Shown: one piece after another, positions 1 to 10,320 of the stretch
Layout: each line of letters starts with the position of its first letter
How positions within the stretch are numbered: position 1 is the stretch's first letter
DNA from: Tupaia tana
Taxonomy: Eukaryota; Chordata; Mammalia; Scandentia; Tupaiidae
Length of the DNA stretch: 64,000 nt
NCBI GenBank assembly: GCA_026018925.1
Contig: JAKSZU010000012.1
Coordinates: 45,808,858-45,872,857 of the forward strand
Direction: 5' to 3'
The notes under the pieces: generated by a model
The model's database searches: none
Seen by the model: only the letters and a program-made list of their open reading frames with translations
What the model was told of the DNA's origin: nothing
Position numbers and translations under genes: made by a program

Positions 1-49
1 ATCATGAACTGTAACGATGGTGCCCACTCCCAAACTAGTATTTTTTTAA

Positions 50-226
50 AGAATTTTTTATTTATCATTATCATTTTTTAAATTTGCTATAGGGCACATG
101 CACTCGCCAGAAAGAGAGAGAGAGAAAGAGAGAAAGTGAAAAAGCAAACCGCCAGGTCCAGGACTCGAACTATGGTCAGCCATGTGGGAACCCAGCGTCT
201 TAACCGCCATGCCACCCGCTGGCCCC
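50..226 (-). mobile_element. tRNA-SINE type S
   Basis: Antisense copy. The B box is seen as GGACTCGAAC and the head as GCCACCCGCTGGCCCC. Its 3' end carries CTATAGGGC, a mark of the long types, so it is a short/long intermediate. Confidence 0.85.
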
Positions 227-257
227 AAACCTGAATATTTTAAGAATTTAAATACAG

Positions 258-437
258 AAGGGTTGGTAGGTGGCATGGTGGTTAAGGGTACTGGGCTCCG
301 ACATGGCTGACTGCGGTTCAAGTACCGAACCTGGAGGCTTGCTTTCTCATTTTCTCTCTCTCTCCCTCTCTCTATCTCTCTCTCTCTGGTCAAATTAAAA
401 TAACTAAATAAGTAAAGTTTAAAAACGGAAAAGAAAA
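258..437 (+). mobile_element. tRNA-SINE type S with TSD
   Basis: Head GGTTGGTAGGTGGCATGG, tail AATTAAAATAACTAAATAAG. TSD AGAATTTAAATACAG / AGAATTTAAATATAG at 244-257 and 439-452. Confidence 0.9.
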
Positions 438-452
438 AGAATTTAAATATAG

Positions 453-1511
453 AAAAAATACAAAAGCTCTCTACGATAGACACCCCTGTACCCTACATCT
501 AGCTTTGACCACGGTTCACATGTTGTCCTATTTGTTTTCAATTCATTTTCTTTTAAATGACGGGAAGAAAACAGAGCATGGAATATAGAGGTCTGCTTTT
601 GTCTCCCCTCTGGTACCCCCACAAGCACCCATCCCCTTCATGCTGACTCTGCCAAGAGCCCCTCTGAGTTCCCCTTCCTGCCTTGGGTCAGGACCACTAT
701 GGCTGCTGATACCTGAATAAGATTATGGAATGTTCTTGGAAAGCAAGAATTTAAGCCTGTCGGGGCCAACCATGAAATGCCAGAGCTGGGAGACTACTTA
801 GCTCCTCTGAGAGGTCGCAAACTCTGCTAAATGACTGCAAGAAGCTAGGGACCCTTATCCCAGAAAAATCCATGGGGGCAAGAACTTACCGGTTATGTGC
901 ACCATTCCTGTAGGTTTGCAGCCTCCTGGGGGGTCCAGGCCAACTCCCTCATTTTTGGGGAAAAAAAACAGCCAGAATTTGAGCCTTTGCCATTTTCAGA
1001 TATTCATTCAACAAACACTAAGCACCTGCCTCAGTGCCTCGGCTGGGAATACTGAGTGTAAACACGATAGACAAAAACCCCTGCCTTTGTGGAACTGCCA
1101 TTCTTGAGAGTGGAGATCACCAACAGACTACACCAGGCTCTGGAGGAAGGAGAGTGAGGAGGAGAGAGAAGGGCGAGAAACAGGGGTGGGGGCTGCCATT
1201 TAAAACCGAGTGCCGAGGGGAGGCTGCGTTGAGAGGATGGCATTAAGCAGAGGAGAAGTGATCAAGAAGCGAGGCATGCAGATGTCTGTCCTGGCAGAGG
1301 GGAGGGCAGTGCCAAGACCCCGAGGCAGAAGTACACCTGGGCCTTCCGGGGTGGCAAGGAGCCCAGGAAGCAGCAGGAATATGGCAGCCGAAGAGGTCAG
1401 AGAGGGAAAGTGAAGAGGGCCTGGCCCTTCATGAAGACAGCCTTTGACTCTGGCTGCGAGGCCAATGGGGGTCTCTGAGCAGAGGACACACATTTGAATA
1501 GGATCCACTTG
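453..1511. other. Intergenic, no gene seen
   Basis: Mostly unique sequence. ATTCATTCAACAAACACTAAGCACC near 1005 looks like the end of an old L2-like repeat. No supported exon. Confidence 0.6.
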
Positions 1512-1678
1512 GGGGCTAGCAGGCCGTGTGGTGGTTGAAGCCCTGGACTCCCACGTGGCTGGCTGTGGTTCAAGTCCTGGACTGGCAGCTTGCTTTCTTG
1601 CTTTCCCTCTCTCTTTCTGGCCAAATCAAAAAGTAATAATAAGAAATCAAATTCAATCAAATAAATCTCAAAGTAAAC
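1512..1678 (+). mobile_element. tRNA-SINE type S with TSD
   Basis: Head GGGGCTAGCAGGCCGTGTGG. TSD AGGATCCACTTGG / AGGATCCATTTGG on either side. Confidence 0.88.
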
Positions 1679-1707
1679 AGGATCCATTTGGCTACAGCTC
1701 TAGAAAA

Positions 1708-1742
1708 GGAGTATGTGCGTGTGTGTGCGTGTGTGTGTGCAC
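1708..1742. repeat. GT-rich microsatellite
   Basis: TGCGTGTGTGTGCGTGTGTG, interrupted by C. Confidence 0.8.
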
Positions 1743-1804
1743 GCGCGCTGAGGGGAGAGCTTGTGCAGGTCGTACTCTCATCCTAGTTCTCTCCCCCGTG
1801 ATAA

Positions 1805-2030
1805 TGAGCGTTGTCATTTACCGAGCACCTCCAGCTTGTCTAATTTACCCTTCTCCGTGCCTCTGCCAGGAGGTACTGGAGTCCCCACCACCCTCCTACT
1901 CTACAGAGGAGGCGAAAGATTCAGAGAAGTTAAGTAGCTCAGTCAAGGTCACACAGCTGGTAAAAGGCATTGCCAGTTTTCAAACTCAGTTCATCTTTTT
2001 GCAAAGCCTGGGCCTTTTCCTCTTATGCCT
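1805..2030 (-). mobile_element. MIR
   Basis: Antisense MIR: ACCGAGCACCTCCAGCTTGT near the 3' end, the core AAGTTAAGTAGCTCAGTCAAGGTCACACAGCTGG, and AAACTCAGTTC. Heavily diverged. Confidence 0.7.
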
Positions 2031-3089
2031 CATTGGCTCTCTAGGCTGGGGAAAAAATAGAGACTACCCGGGGTACCCAAATAGTCTCCCCACCCATTCT
2101 GCAAACAGTCAAATGATTTCCAGGAGTGCCCCACTAGGGATGCTGATGTTCCCAGAAAAAGCAACAGTGGCTTGGCTAAAAGCCACATCACTCTCCCTGC
2201 CCCCACCCCCCAAGGCTCGGTGTGTTTGCCTAACTAGGGTACCTTGAAACATACAGGTAAACCTAGGAACCCCCCCCCAAAAAAAAAAGGTTCAAGAGGA
2301 CATAGGAATGAGGCCTCCAAGTTCAGGGTCACCCTAGGCCTATGATCTGGGCTTGGGTTTATCTGATAGCAAATTCTGTGCAATTCTAGCTAGCTGTTGG
2401 CCCAGGGCCCTCTGGGGGTTGGCTAAAATACTGCCAACCTGCTCCTCCAACCCCCTAGAAACCAGAGCCCAAGCTTGTCCTCAGGGATCACATTTTCCTG
2501 GAACCCGAGCTCTGCAAGTTACCTGCCTGGTCTGTTGAAAGTTGAGTCTCTCTCACTGCGCCCCCCCCCCCCCCCCCCGCTCCCCACACAAGAGCTAGAA
2601 CAACAGAAGCCAAGGGGGGCTGAGAAGGAGGGGAGAAGTGGGCTTGGTGCCCAGAGCCACACCTCCATTTCCTGGGCAGGAACCTGACCATCTTAATGGG
2701 TGCTGGTAGGACACCATGGTGCAGAATGGGTTCTAAGCATGTTGGCACCCTCCTCCAGGGAAGAGGCCACAGTGGTCGGCAGCTGCCCTTATGTTAGCAC
2801 CTGCCTGGAGCCATGGCCCGGTACAAATCAGATCTGCTCTGAGAATACAGACCCAGGTCCCAACCATGACCTCGAAGAACTTACCTGTCCTGGGCCCCCT
2901 CCTTGGGGCAGGGGTTGCTGAGGGCCACCAACTTCTGTTTTCCCGTCTCTTTTTCTGGACACTCAGCAAAACTACTTTCCCCAGGCCCAGAGTCTGGAGC
3001 CCTGGGATGGGTGGTAGGCCAGTGGATCTGGATAGAGGGAAACTTATCATATTGATACACAATCCTCCACCCGTTTTTATGTTCTGGAG
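2031..3089. other. Intergenic, no gene seen
   Basis: Unique sequence with an 18-base C run at about 2562. The short open frames have no recognisable protein. Confidence 0.6.
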
Positions 3090-3219
3090 AGGCCAGCAGG
3101 TCGTGTGGTGGTTAAGACGCTGGATTCCCACATGTTTGAGTGCCAGACCTGGTGGCTTGAAAATCATGCTGGGCACATGTGCATGTGTGTCCAAAATCCT
3201 AGGAAGAGAATGGAGGAGC
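3090..3219 (+). mobile_element. tRNA-SINE type O, 3' truncated
   Basis: Head and middle only. It stops at GGAGCGGGG, where the next SINE begins. Confidence 0.8.
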
Positions 3220-3470
3220 GGGGTCAGCTGTTCTTGTAACGGCTATGTCACTGGACTCCCGTGTGATCGACCACAGTTCGAGTCTCAGACCTGGTGGCTT
3301 AAACTCACACCAGGCATGTGTGCGTGCGTGCCCAAGATCCCAAGAGGAGAATGGAGAAGGGATTGCAGCTTGGCCAGCCCCCCTTGGGGAGTGATCTCTC
3401 GCTTTCTGTCTCTCTATCTCTCTCTGTCTTTCTGGCGAGTGCTCACACCCTATACCAAAAACCTCTAGGG
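3220..3470 (+). mobile_element. tRNA-SINE type L
   Basis: Starts GGTCAGCTGTTCTTGTAACG and ends CCTATACCAAAAACCTCTAG. It directly abuts the preceding SINE. Confidence 0.85.
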
Positions 3471-3479
3471 GTTGAGGGG

Positions 3480-3872
3480 AAGAGAGAAAATGGAAGAGCG
3501 GGAAATGTACCATAGACATCCCCCCCGGGGGATTTCTTTTTTCTTTTTTTTGGAGAGGTTTTTGCTGTAGGGTGTGTGTTCTCGCCAGAAAGATGGAGAG
3601 ATAGAAAGCGAGAAATCACCCCCCAGGGGTGATGGCCACACCGCAATCCCTTCTCCTCCATTCTTCTCTCGGGATTTTGGGCATGCACGCACACACGCCT
3701 GGAGTGAGTTTTAGCCACCGGGTCCGGGACTCGAACCCTGGTCGGCTACATGGGAGTTCAGCGACATAGACATTATGCTAACTGCTGGTCCCCCAGGGGG
3801 ATGATTTCTCACTTTCCCTCTCTGTCTTTCTCTGGTGAGTGCACATGCCCTATAGCAAAAAAGAAAAAAAGG
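3480..3872 (+). mobile_element. Older SINE split by the 3530-3792 insertion
   Basis: The 3' half is clear (GGGGGATGATTTCTCACTTT to CCTATAGCAAAAAAG at 3793-3872). The 5' part (3480-3529) is eroded. The duplicated CCCCGGGGGA / CCCCAGGGGGA marks the insertion site. Confidence 0.65.
3530..3792 (-). mobile_element. tRNA-SINE type L nested in an older SINE
   Basis: Complete antisense copy from GAGAGGTTTTTGCTGTAGGG to TAACTGCTGGTCCC, inserted at the C/G-rich middle of its host. Confidence 0.88.
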
Positions 3873-3954
3873 GGGGGGGGGGGTGGAGGTGGGGCAACAA
3901 AAACTCCTCTATTCAAGATAAGTATTAGTTTAATGTAATTCTCTTAAGTTTCTT

Positions 3955-4153
3955 TATTTCTTCCATGAGCAGGTGGAGAGAGACAGAGAACACCCTCAAC
4001 TAGGTCTCGACAACATGACCCATCCCAGTTTTAGCCAGCCTCTAGATCGTGGGCCACACATGCCCAGCCTCAGGGAGGTCTCCAGCCTGCAACCCTGCTG
4101 TGTGGGTCCCTCTTGTAGAAGGTTGCATCCTACCACTGAGCCACAGTCTGGCT
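3955..4153 (-). mobile_element. SINE type X (second tRNA-like family)
   Basis: On the minus strand it begins GCCAGACTGTGGCTCAGTGG (a good A box) and ends in a C/T run, CATGGAAGAAATAAAG. It lacks the middle and tail of the other types. Confidence 0.55.
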
Positions 4154-4163
4154 CAAATGCAAT

Positions 4164-4430
4164 GTTGCTTTTTAGATTTTTGTCATGGGGCATTTGTGCT
4201 TGGCAGAGAGAGACAGAAAGAAAGGGAAAGTGAAAAATCACCCCCAAGAAGGATGGTCACACTGCAATCCCTTCTCCTCCATTCTCCCTTCTCCTCCATT
4301 CTCTCTTTGGGATTTGGGGCATGTATGCACACACGCCTGGCATGTTTTTTGAGCTGCCAGGTCCTGGATTTGAACTGCGCTATTGGCCATGCGGGATCTA
4401 GTGCCTTAACCACCATGCTACCTGCTGGCC
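4164..4430 (-). mobile_element. tRNA-SINE type O with TSD
   Basis: Complete antisense copy with an internal duplication of CCTTCTCCTCCATTCTC. TSD CAAATGCAAT / CAAATGCAGT at 4154-4163 and 4431-4440. Confidence 0.9.
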
Positions 4431-4630
4431 CAAATGCAGTATTTTTTTAAAAATTTTAAATTAATGCCAGAATATCCATGTTGAACAAAATATCAACATT
4501 TTAAATACAGACTAGATCTGTACCCGTACTGTGCTGAGCCATTATTTGAGCCTGTGGCAAAAGGAAATATCATAAAACTAACCCTGTTATTATTTAAAAT
4601 ATTGTTAGTTTTGTTGATTATGGATTTGGG

Positions 4631-4679
<49 letters not shown>

Positions 4680-4725
4680 GTGGAGAGCGGATGCACTCAC
4701 CGGAGACAGAGAGGAAGCACACTCA

Positions 4726-4978
4726 GGGACCAGTAGGTGAGGTGGTGGTTAAGGCACTGGACTCCCATATGGCTGACTGCGGTTCAAGTCCCAGACCCGG
4801 TGGCTAGAAATGCATGTCAGGCACATGTGTGTGCATGCCCCAAATCCCTAGAGGAGAATGGAGGAGAAGGGATTGGTGTGTGACCATCCGCCACTGGGGA
4901 GTGATTTCTCACTTTTCCCCTCTGTCTCTCTCTGGCAAGTGCACATGCCCTATGGCAAAAAAGTCTTAAAAAACAAAA
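4726..4978 (+). mobile_element. tRNA-SINE type O/L, first nested insertion
   Basis: Head GGGACCAGTAGGTGAGGTGG, end GCCCTATGGCAAAAAAGTC. It sits inside the old antisense copy. Confidence 0.85.
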
Positions 4979-5118
4979 CAAACCCCCCAAAACACCCCAA
5001 TGGGGGCTAGTCATATTGCAGTCCCCTCTCTCCCATTCTTCTCTTGAGATTTGGGTCACACACACACACACATGACGTGTTCCCCAAGACTCCAGGTCCA
5101 GGACTTAAAATGTGCAGT

Positions 5119-5328
5119 GGGGGGTGGCGGCAAGTGGTGTGGTGGTTGAAGGTGCTGGACTCCCACATGGCTAACCACAGTTCGAGTCCCAGACCTGGCG
5201 GCTTGCTTTCTCACTTTCCCTCTCTCCCTCTTTCTCTCACTCTGTCTCTCTCTGGTCAAATTAAAATTAAAAAAAATAAAGTTAAATAAAAGAATTCTTA
5301 AAAAAAAAAAAAAAGAAAAGAAAAGAAA
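5119..5328 (+). mobile_element. tRNA-SINE type S, second nested insertion
   Basis: Its 3' end shows the full type S tail, AATAAAGTTAAATAAAAG then AATTCTTAAAA. TSD TGTGCAGT / CGTGCAGT at 5111-5118 and 5329-5336. Confidence 0.9.
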
Positions 5329-5404
5329 CGTGCAGTTGGCTACGTGGCATCTAGCCACCTTAACCACCATACCAATGGCTGTCCCTAATTTTTATTTTTA
5401 AAAT

Positions 5405-5516
5405 GGGACCAGCAGATGGCGTAATGGCTGCATCACTGGACTCCCATGTAGTCGACCATGGTTTGAGTCCCAGACCCAGTGACTTGAACTCACGCCAGGC
5501 GTGCATGCGCACTCGG

Positions 5517-5558
<42 letters not shown>

Positions 5559-5747
5559 TGCGCCCAAGATCCTGAGAGGAGAATGAAGGAGAAGGGATTG
5601 CGGCATGGCCATCCCCCCTGGGGGGGGGTGATTTCTCGCTTTCTGTCTCTCTGTCTCTCTCTGTCTTTCGCTTTCTGTCTCTCTGTCTCTCTCTGTCTTT
5701 CTGGCGAGCGCACACACCCTATAGCAAAAAAAAAAAAAAAAAAAAAA
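5405..5747 (+). mobile_element. tRNA-SINE type L with expanded GT tract
   Basis: Head GGGACCAGCAGATGGCGTAATGG. The internal TGTG run is expanded to about 40 bp at 5518-5557, making a microsatellite inside the element, and the CTTTCTGTCTCTCTGTC block is duplicated. Confidence 0.9.
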
Positions 5748-6826
5748 TGATGGCATCTAATTACTACTCACCTTGACCTTGGAGCTTTTGGCACTCCTTA
5801 AAATATTGTTCTTGGGACAAGTGCTCACCCCTTACCCTAGTCCCAGCTCTGGAATGGCATGGTCGCCCTCCTCTAAGGATGGCCGAAAAGCAGTGGTGAG
5901 ATCACAGGGCAGCTGGGTACCATCATTCTGAGCCATTAACTGCCTGCCACGGTTTCCCAATATCCATTGCTCTCCATTCAGATGCTAAGTAAGCTTCCTG
6001 AATTCACCACTCTCCAGGGGAACCCAGAACAAAGGGGAGAATCCTTGGCTTTGAGTTGCAAAAGACGCTTTGAAACCTAGAGCTGAGATACAGCCTTACA
6101 AGAGCTGGGCTTTAAAAGAGAAATCGCTTTTTGTAAGTCTAAAAGCTTGGCTTTGAACTTGGAGAGTAGGGAGCTGCTGCCATAAACTCTGGAGAGAGAA
6201 TGGATGCAGCCTCGAGGAAGCAAGAGCCCACCCAAATGGAGATAAAGGCTCAACCGGCAGGTGGGAGAGGAGGGTCCCCAAAGCCACCCTCAGCCCCACC
6301 TGCTCTGGGCTGAGCCTGGGGGCTGGGCAGGAGAGAAGCCCCTGGTAACTTGAAGATCAACCTGGCAGCGAGAACCGACCTGCGCGTCCCTTATCGGGTA
6401 CGGTGTGAGGGCGCAGCGGCCTCCCACAGGTCCCTACTTATGGAGAGTCCTCAGTGGAGTAGGAACGACAGTGCGGTGCCCCTATCCTGACTCATCCACA
6501 TCCTTGTCACTAGAAGGAGCATCCAGAAGTTTCTGCACCTCCAAGATGGACTCCGCTGTGGCTGAGAGCAAGTTGGTGAACCTGGAGGGGCAGTGTGGTC
6601 CAGGTAGGGCGGCAGTGGGTGGATTGCAAGACCTTGGCAAACAAAGGTCAGAAGGTCGCGGTTGTTTCTGGGCAGGCGTAGGAGGGACAGGTGGATGACC
6701 CGAAGCCCACATCTCAGGGAAGTTAATGTGGACGATGCCTTCCCTGCAATAGAACGAAACTCCTCCATGGAATACGTACACCCTGCCAGGGAGAGAGGCA
6801 GGATTCCTGCACTAGTGGGATTTTAG
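5748..6826. other. Intergenic, no gene seen
   Basis: Unique, moderately GC-rich sequence; no repeat or exon recognised. Confidence 0.6.
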
Positions 6827-7076
6827 TTTTTTTTTTGGTTTGGTGTGGTTTTTAATTTGCTGCAGGGCACATGCACTCCCCAGAGAGAGAGAGAGAGACA
6901 GAGAGGCAAAGTGAGAAAGCACTCAGGGTGGGGAGTGGGAAGAGGATGACCATACAGCAATCCCTTCTCCACTCTTCCCTTGGGATTTTGGGCATGTGCT
7001 CACACGTGCCTGGGGTGTTTTTCAAGCCATCAAGTTCAGGACTCAGACTTCACAGTTGGCCATGTTGCCTTAACCA
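6827..7076 (-). mobile_element. tRNA-SINE type O, head eroded
   Basis: Antisense; TTTGCTGCAGGGCACATGCA to CAGTTGGCCATGTTGCCTTAA. The expected last bases of the head are missing. Confidence 0.8.
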
Positions 7077-7113
7077 GGATTGCAGTCTTTAATGGGCAAT
7101 AGAACTCTATATA

Positions 7114-7475
7114 GGGCCAGCAGGTAGCATGGTGGTTAGGGTAGTGGGCTCCCACGTCGTTGACTATAATTTGAGCCCTGGACCTTGCAGCTTGCTTTCT
7201 CACTTTCTCTCTCTTTTTCTCTTTCTCTGCTGAACTCACTTGCCTTATAGCAAAATTTAAAATAATAATAATAATAAATAAATAAATAAATAAATAAAGT
7301 TAAATAAAGTAATTCTTTTTTTTTTTTATTTGACCAGAGAGACAGAGAGAGGGAAAAAGAGAGAAAGCAAACACCAGGTCAGGGACTCGAACTGCAGTCA
7401 GCCATGTGGGAATCCAACAACTTAACCACCACACCACCTGCCAACCCCAATAAATAATTCTGAAAAATAAGAGAG
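7114..7475 (+). mobile_element. tRNA-SINE type S, tail split by an antisense SINE
   Basis: Head GGGCCAGCAGGTAGCATGG. The AATAA-repeat tail received the insertion at 7317-7448 and resumes with AATAAATAATTCTGAAAAAT. Confidence 0.85.
7317..7448 (-). mobile_element. tRNA-SINE type S nested in a SINE tail
   Basis: TSD AATAAAGTAATTCT / AATAAATAATTCT, created in the host tail. The two elements have opposite orientation. Confidence 0.88.
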
Positions 7476-7478
7476 AGA

Positions 7479-7662
7479 ATGAGCAGGTGGTATAGTGGTT
7501 AAGGCGCTGGACTCCCACATGGTCTACGGTGGTTCGAGTCCCAGATCCAGCACTTGCTGGACAGATAAGCCCCAAATAGTGACTGTCCCCCTGGGGACGG
7601 GTGTTTTCTCACTTTCCGTTCACAAATGCAAGCACCCTATAGCAAAAATCTCTCAAAATAGA
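7479..7662 (+). mobile_element. tRNA-SINE, internally deleted
   Basis: Head and B box present (GGTTCGAGTCCC). The middle is shortened, then GTCCCCCTGGGGACGGGTGT and CCCTATAGCAAAAATCTCTC. Confidence 0.8.
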
Positions 7663-7730
7663 GAGAGAGAGAAAATTGTGTATAAAAGGCCCCAGGAACT
7701 ATAGACTGGCATACTATTACTACAATTTCT

Positions 7731-7970
7731 TTTTTTTTTTTTTTTTTTTTGGGGGGGGGGAGAGGTTTTCGCTATAGGGCGCATGAGCTCGCCAGACAGA
7801 CAGAGACAGACAGAAAGCGAGAAATCATCCCCCAGGGGGGATGACCACTCCTCTCGGGATCTTGGGCACGCATGCACGAACTGCGGTCGACTATGCACGA
7901 ACTGCGGTCGACTATCGACTGACTACGTGGGAGTCCAGCGACATAGTTATTACACTAACTGCTGGTCCCA
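7731..7970 (-). mobile_element. tRNA-SINE type L with TSD and internal 21-bp duplication
   Basis: TSD ATTACTACAATTTCT / ATTACTGCAATTTCT at 7716-7730 and 7971-7985. GCACGAACTGCGGTCGACTAT occurs twice in tandem at about 7872-7913, replacing part of the tRNA-related segment. Confidence 0.9.
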
Positions 7971-7985
7971 ATTACTGCAATTTCT

Positions 7986-8574
7986 GACAGATGGGAATCA
8001 AGGATCTTAAGGAAGAACATCACTTTCCATGTTACAGGAGGGTCCTGACAGGACCAGAGAAGGCACTCCACAATTTTTCACTCTCGTCTTAGTGATGGTG
8101 ACCTGCATGTGAAAGATATTTCAATTCTTTGCCCCCCTAATATCTGAAGCTCCTTCCTGTGCTGGAGCATCCTGCCTACCTTATAAAACAGAACCCTCTT
8201 CTCCTACCCTGGAAGCTGAGAAAGCTGAGCACTGACTTTCCCAGCATTCCTTGCAAGCTGGGCTCAAGCATGTGACCTGAGAACCACCCCCTTCCACACA
8301 CACCTGAGCTATCCCCCCCACCCCCACCCCCGCTGATTTTGAATAAAAAATGAGAACTGCGAGAGGAAGGGACCATGCAGGCTCCCTTCTGAGGGCAGGC
8401 GGGAAGAATGGAGGCAGGGGCTGTGTCCAGGGTCTGGCAGTGGGCGAGACCCTAGCATCCATCCCTGGCATCTTCACAGGCCCACCACCATGGGATGGTT
8501 TTGGCCATGGTTCCTGGCTGGTAGCCTCTGTTCTTAGGTGTACCTGAAGATTCTGTGATCACCCAAGTCCTTTT
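7986..8574. other. Intergenic, with a possible old repeat at 8215-8330
   Basis: The GACTTTCCCAGCATTCCTTG stretch resembles CTCACTTTCCCAGCATCCTG at 12.69 kb. Otherwise unique. Confidence 0.45.
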
Positions 8575-8803
8575 TTTTTTTTTTTTTTTAAGATTTATAC
8601 AATTCTATTATTATTTCTTTTTTTTTATAATTAAATTTATTTATTATTATTTTTCTTTTAATTTGTTAGAGAGAGAGTAGGTGCACTCACCAGAGAGTGA
8701 CAGAGAGTGGGAAAGTGAGAAAGCAAGCTGCCAGGTCTGGGATTCAAATCACTGTGAGCCATATGGGAGGCCAGTACCTTAACCACTACTCCACCTGTTG
8801 GCC
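8575..8803 (-). mobile_element. tRNA-SINE type S with TSD
   Basis: TSD CCAAGTCCTTTT / CCTAAGTCCTTTT. The long A/T tail is on the left. Confidence 0.88.
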
Positions 8804-8832
8804 CCCTAAGTCCTTTTAATAAATCTCTTTTC

Positions 8833-9096
8833 TGGAACCAGCACATGGCATAATGGTTACATTGCTGGACTCCCACATAGTTGACCACAGTTTGAATTCC
8901 AGACCTGGCAGCTTCAAACTCTGGGTGTGTGTGTATGTGTGCCCAAGAGCTCTAGAGAATGGTGCAGAAGGGATTGTGCATGGCCATACGCTCTGGGGGG
9001 TCATTTCTCACTTTCTGTTTTCTTCTCTCTTTCTGTCTCTCTGGCAATCTCATGTGTTCTATAGTAACCTCTCTTTAAAAACATAAATAAATAAAA
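8833..9096 (+). mobile_element. tRNA-SINE type L/O, host of the next SINE
   Basis: Head GGAACCAGCACATGGCATAATGG. The TSD AATAAATCTCTTTTCTG (8817-8832) has its partner (AATAAATCCCTTTTCTG) only at 9273-9289, beyond the next SINE, so the two form one compound insertion. Confidence 0.85.
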
Positions 9097-9272
9097 GGGG
9101 CCGGCAGGTGGCGTGGTGGTTGAGGCGCTGGACTCCCACATGGCCAACCATGGTTCAAGTGTCAGACCTGGCCGTTTGCTTTCTCACTTTCCTTCTCTTT
9201 CTGTGTCCCTCTCTGGTCAAATTAAAATAAATGAGTAAATAAGTAAAATTAATCCAAACAATTAAAAATGAT
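9097..9272 (+). mobile_element. tRNA-SINE type S in the tail of the previous SINE
   Basis: Head GGGGCCGGCAGGTGGCGTGG, tail GGTCAAATTAAAATAAATGAG. It lies inside the outer TSD pair of the 8833 element. Confidence 0.88.
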
Positions 9273-9289
9273 AATAAATCCCTTTTCTG

Positions 9290-9717
9290 CTGAAATTAGC
9301 CCAAGCTGGTCCCAGTTGCTTGCCAAGAATGCTGACTGATAGCCTACAGGGTCAGGTTCTATCAGTCTGTGTGTGATCACTCAAGGACTTAAGTGATCAT
9401 CCCTATTCCCAGCCCCCAGCCGAGCCTCCCACTGTCATACCCAGCAGCCCCTGCGCTGTGAGATCCCTCCTCTGTGCTCAGGAACACATTTGCCGGGTTC
9501 TACCCTGGCGCCAGAACCACCAGGCGAGTGTGGCTCTGTCACAAGGCCGTCTTACCATAGAGATCACACCTCGTCACCAGCCCGTCACGAAGCTGCAGGG
9601 GCCCCGGGTTTCATAAAGGCTTTCCTGAACACAGCTCCCTCTGCATCTCACCTGGCCTTAGATAGGAGGGCACGGTAGATGCCTTTCTGACGTGGCTCTT
9701 GACCTAGGACTTTAGAA
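9290..9717. other. Intergenic, no gene seen
   Basis: Unique sequence; nothing recognised. Confidence 0.6.
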
Positions 9718-9786
9718 GACACACACTCACACATATACACACCCTCACACACACACTCACATACACACACACACACACACACATAC
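9718..9786. repeat. CA microsatellite
   Basis: ACACACAC tract interrupted by CTCACACATA units. Confidence 0.85.
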
Positions 9787-9816
9787 CCCTTCTTTAGCAA
9801 AAGAAAATGAAGCCCC

Positions 9817-10084
9817 GGGACCAGCAGTTAGCGTAATGGCTATGTCGCTGGACTCCCAAGTAGTCGACCGCGGTTCGTGTCCCGGACCCGGTGGCTTAAA
9901 CTCATGCCGGGCGCGTGTGCGTGCGTGCCCCAGATCCCGAGAGGAGAATGGAGGAGAAGGGATTGCGGCGTGGCCATCCCCCCTGAGGGATGATTTCTCG
10001 CTTTCTATCTCTCTGTCTCTCTGCTTGTCTGGCGAGTGAACTATAGCAAAATCTCTCCAAAAAAAGAAAAAAAAAAAAAAAAAG
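9817..10084 (+). mobile_element. tRNA-SINE type L with TSD
   Basis: Near-consensus copy: A box TTAGCGTAATGG, B box GGTTCGTGTCC (one mismatch). TSD AAGAAAATGAAGCCC / AAGAAAATGAAGACCC. Confidence 0.92.
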
Positions 10085-10224
10085 AAAATGAAGACCCTAC
10101 GTTTATCTCTGGTTGTAAAAGTGATGCCTGGCTTTCCTGGGAAGCTTCCCACCCCTGCCCCCTGGACACCCCAGCTAAGCCATGTGGTGGGAAACGCCTT
10201 GTATTCGCAACAGGGACAGTGTGA

Positions 10225-10320
10225 GCGCACTAAGCCGTGTGGCTTTGGGCAGGTCTCTTGGTCTCTGCGGGTCAGGTTGATCTGGTTATCACAAAGGTCC
10301 TTCCAAAGTGAAGGTTACGA
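10225..10320 (+). mobile_element. MIR fragment
   Basis: GTGTGGCTTTGGGCAGGTCT followed by CTTGGTCTCTGCGGGTCAG resembles the MIR core (tgtgaccttgggcaag). Short and diverged. Confidence 0.45.

Larger units (their letters stand above)
4639..5385 (-). mobile_element. Old antisense SINE carrying two later SINEs
   Basis: Three pieces (4639-4725, about 4979-5118, 5329-5385) read in order as a single type O copy: tail and GGATGCACTCACCGG, then ATATTGCAGTCCC to CCAGGTCCAGGACTTAAA, then CTTAACCACCATACCAATGGC. Confidence 0.8.

Noticed and set aside
1528-2247. 239-codon plus-strand open frame
   Set aside because: It runs through a type S SINE, a GT microsatellite and an antisense MIR, so it is chance.
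9718-9786. CRISPR-like or phage-type repeat arrays
   Set aside because: The tandem repeats here are microsatellites and one minisatellite without spacers, and the genome is mammalian.
9836-10039. A recurring 60-70 residue 'protein' (MAMSLDSHVVDRGSSPGPGG-like) and its antisense partner seen at many loci
   Set aside because: Both are translations of the type L SINE body read on its two strands. The repetition follows the transposon, not a gene family, and flanking TSDs mark each copy as an insertion.
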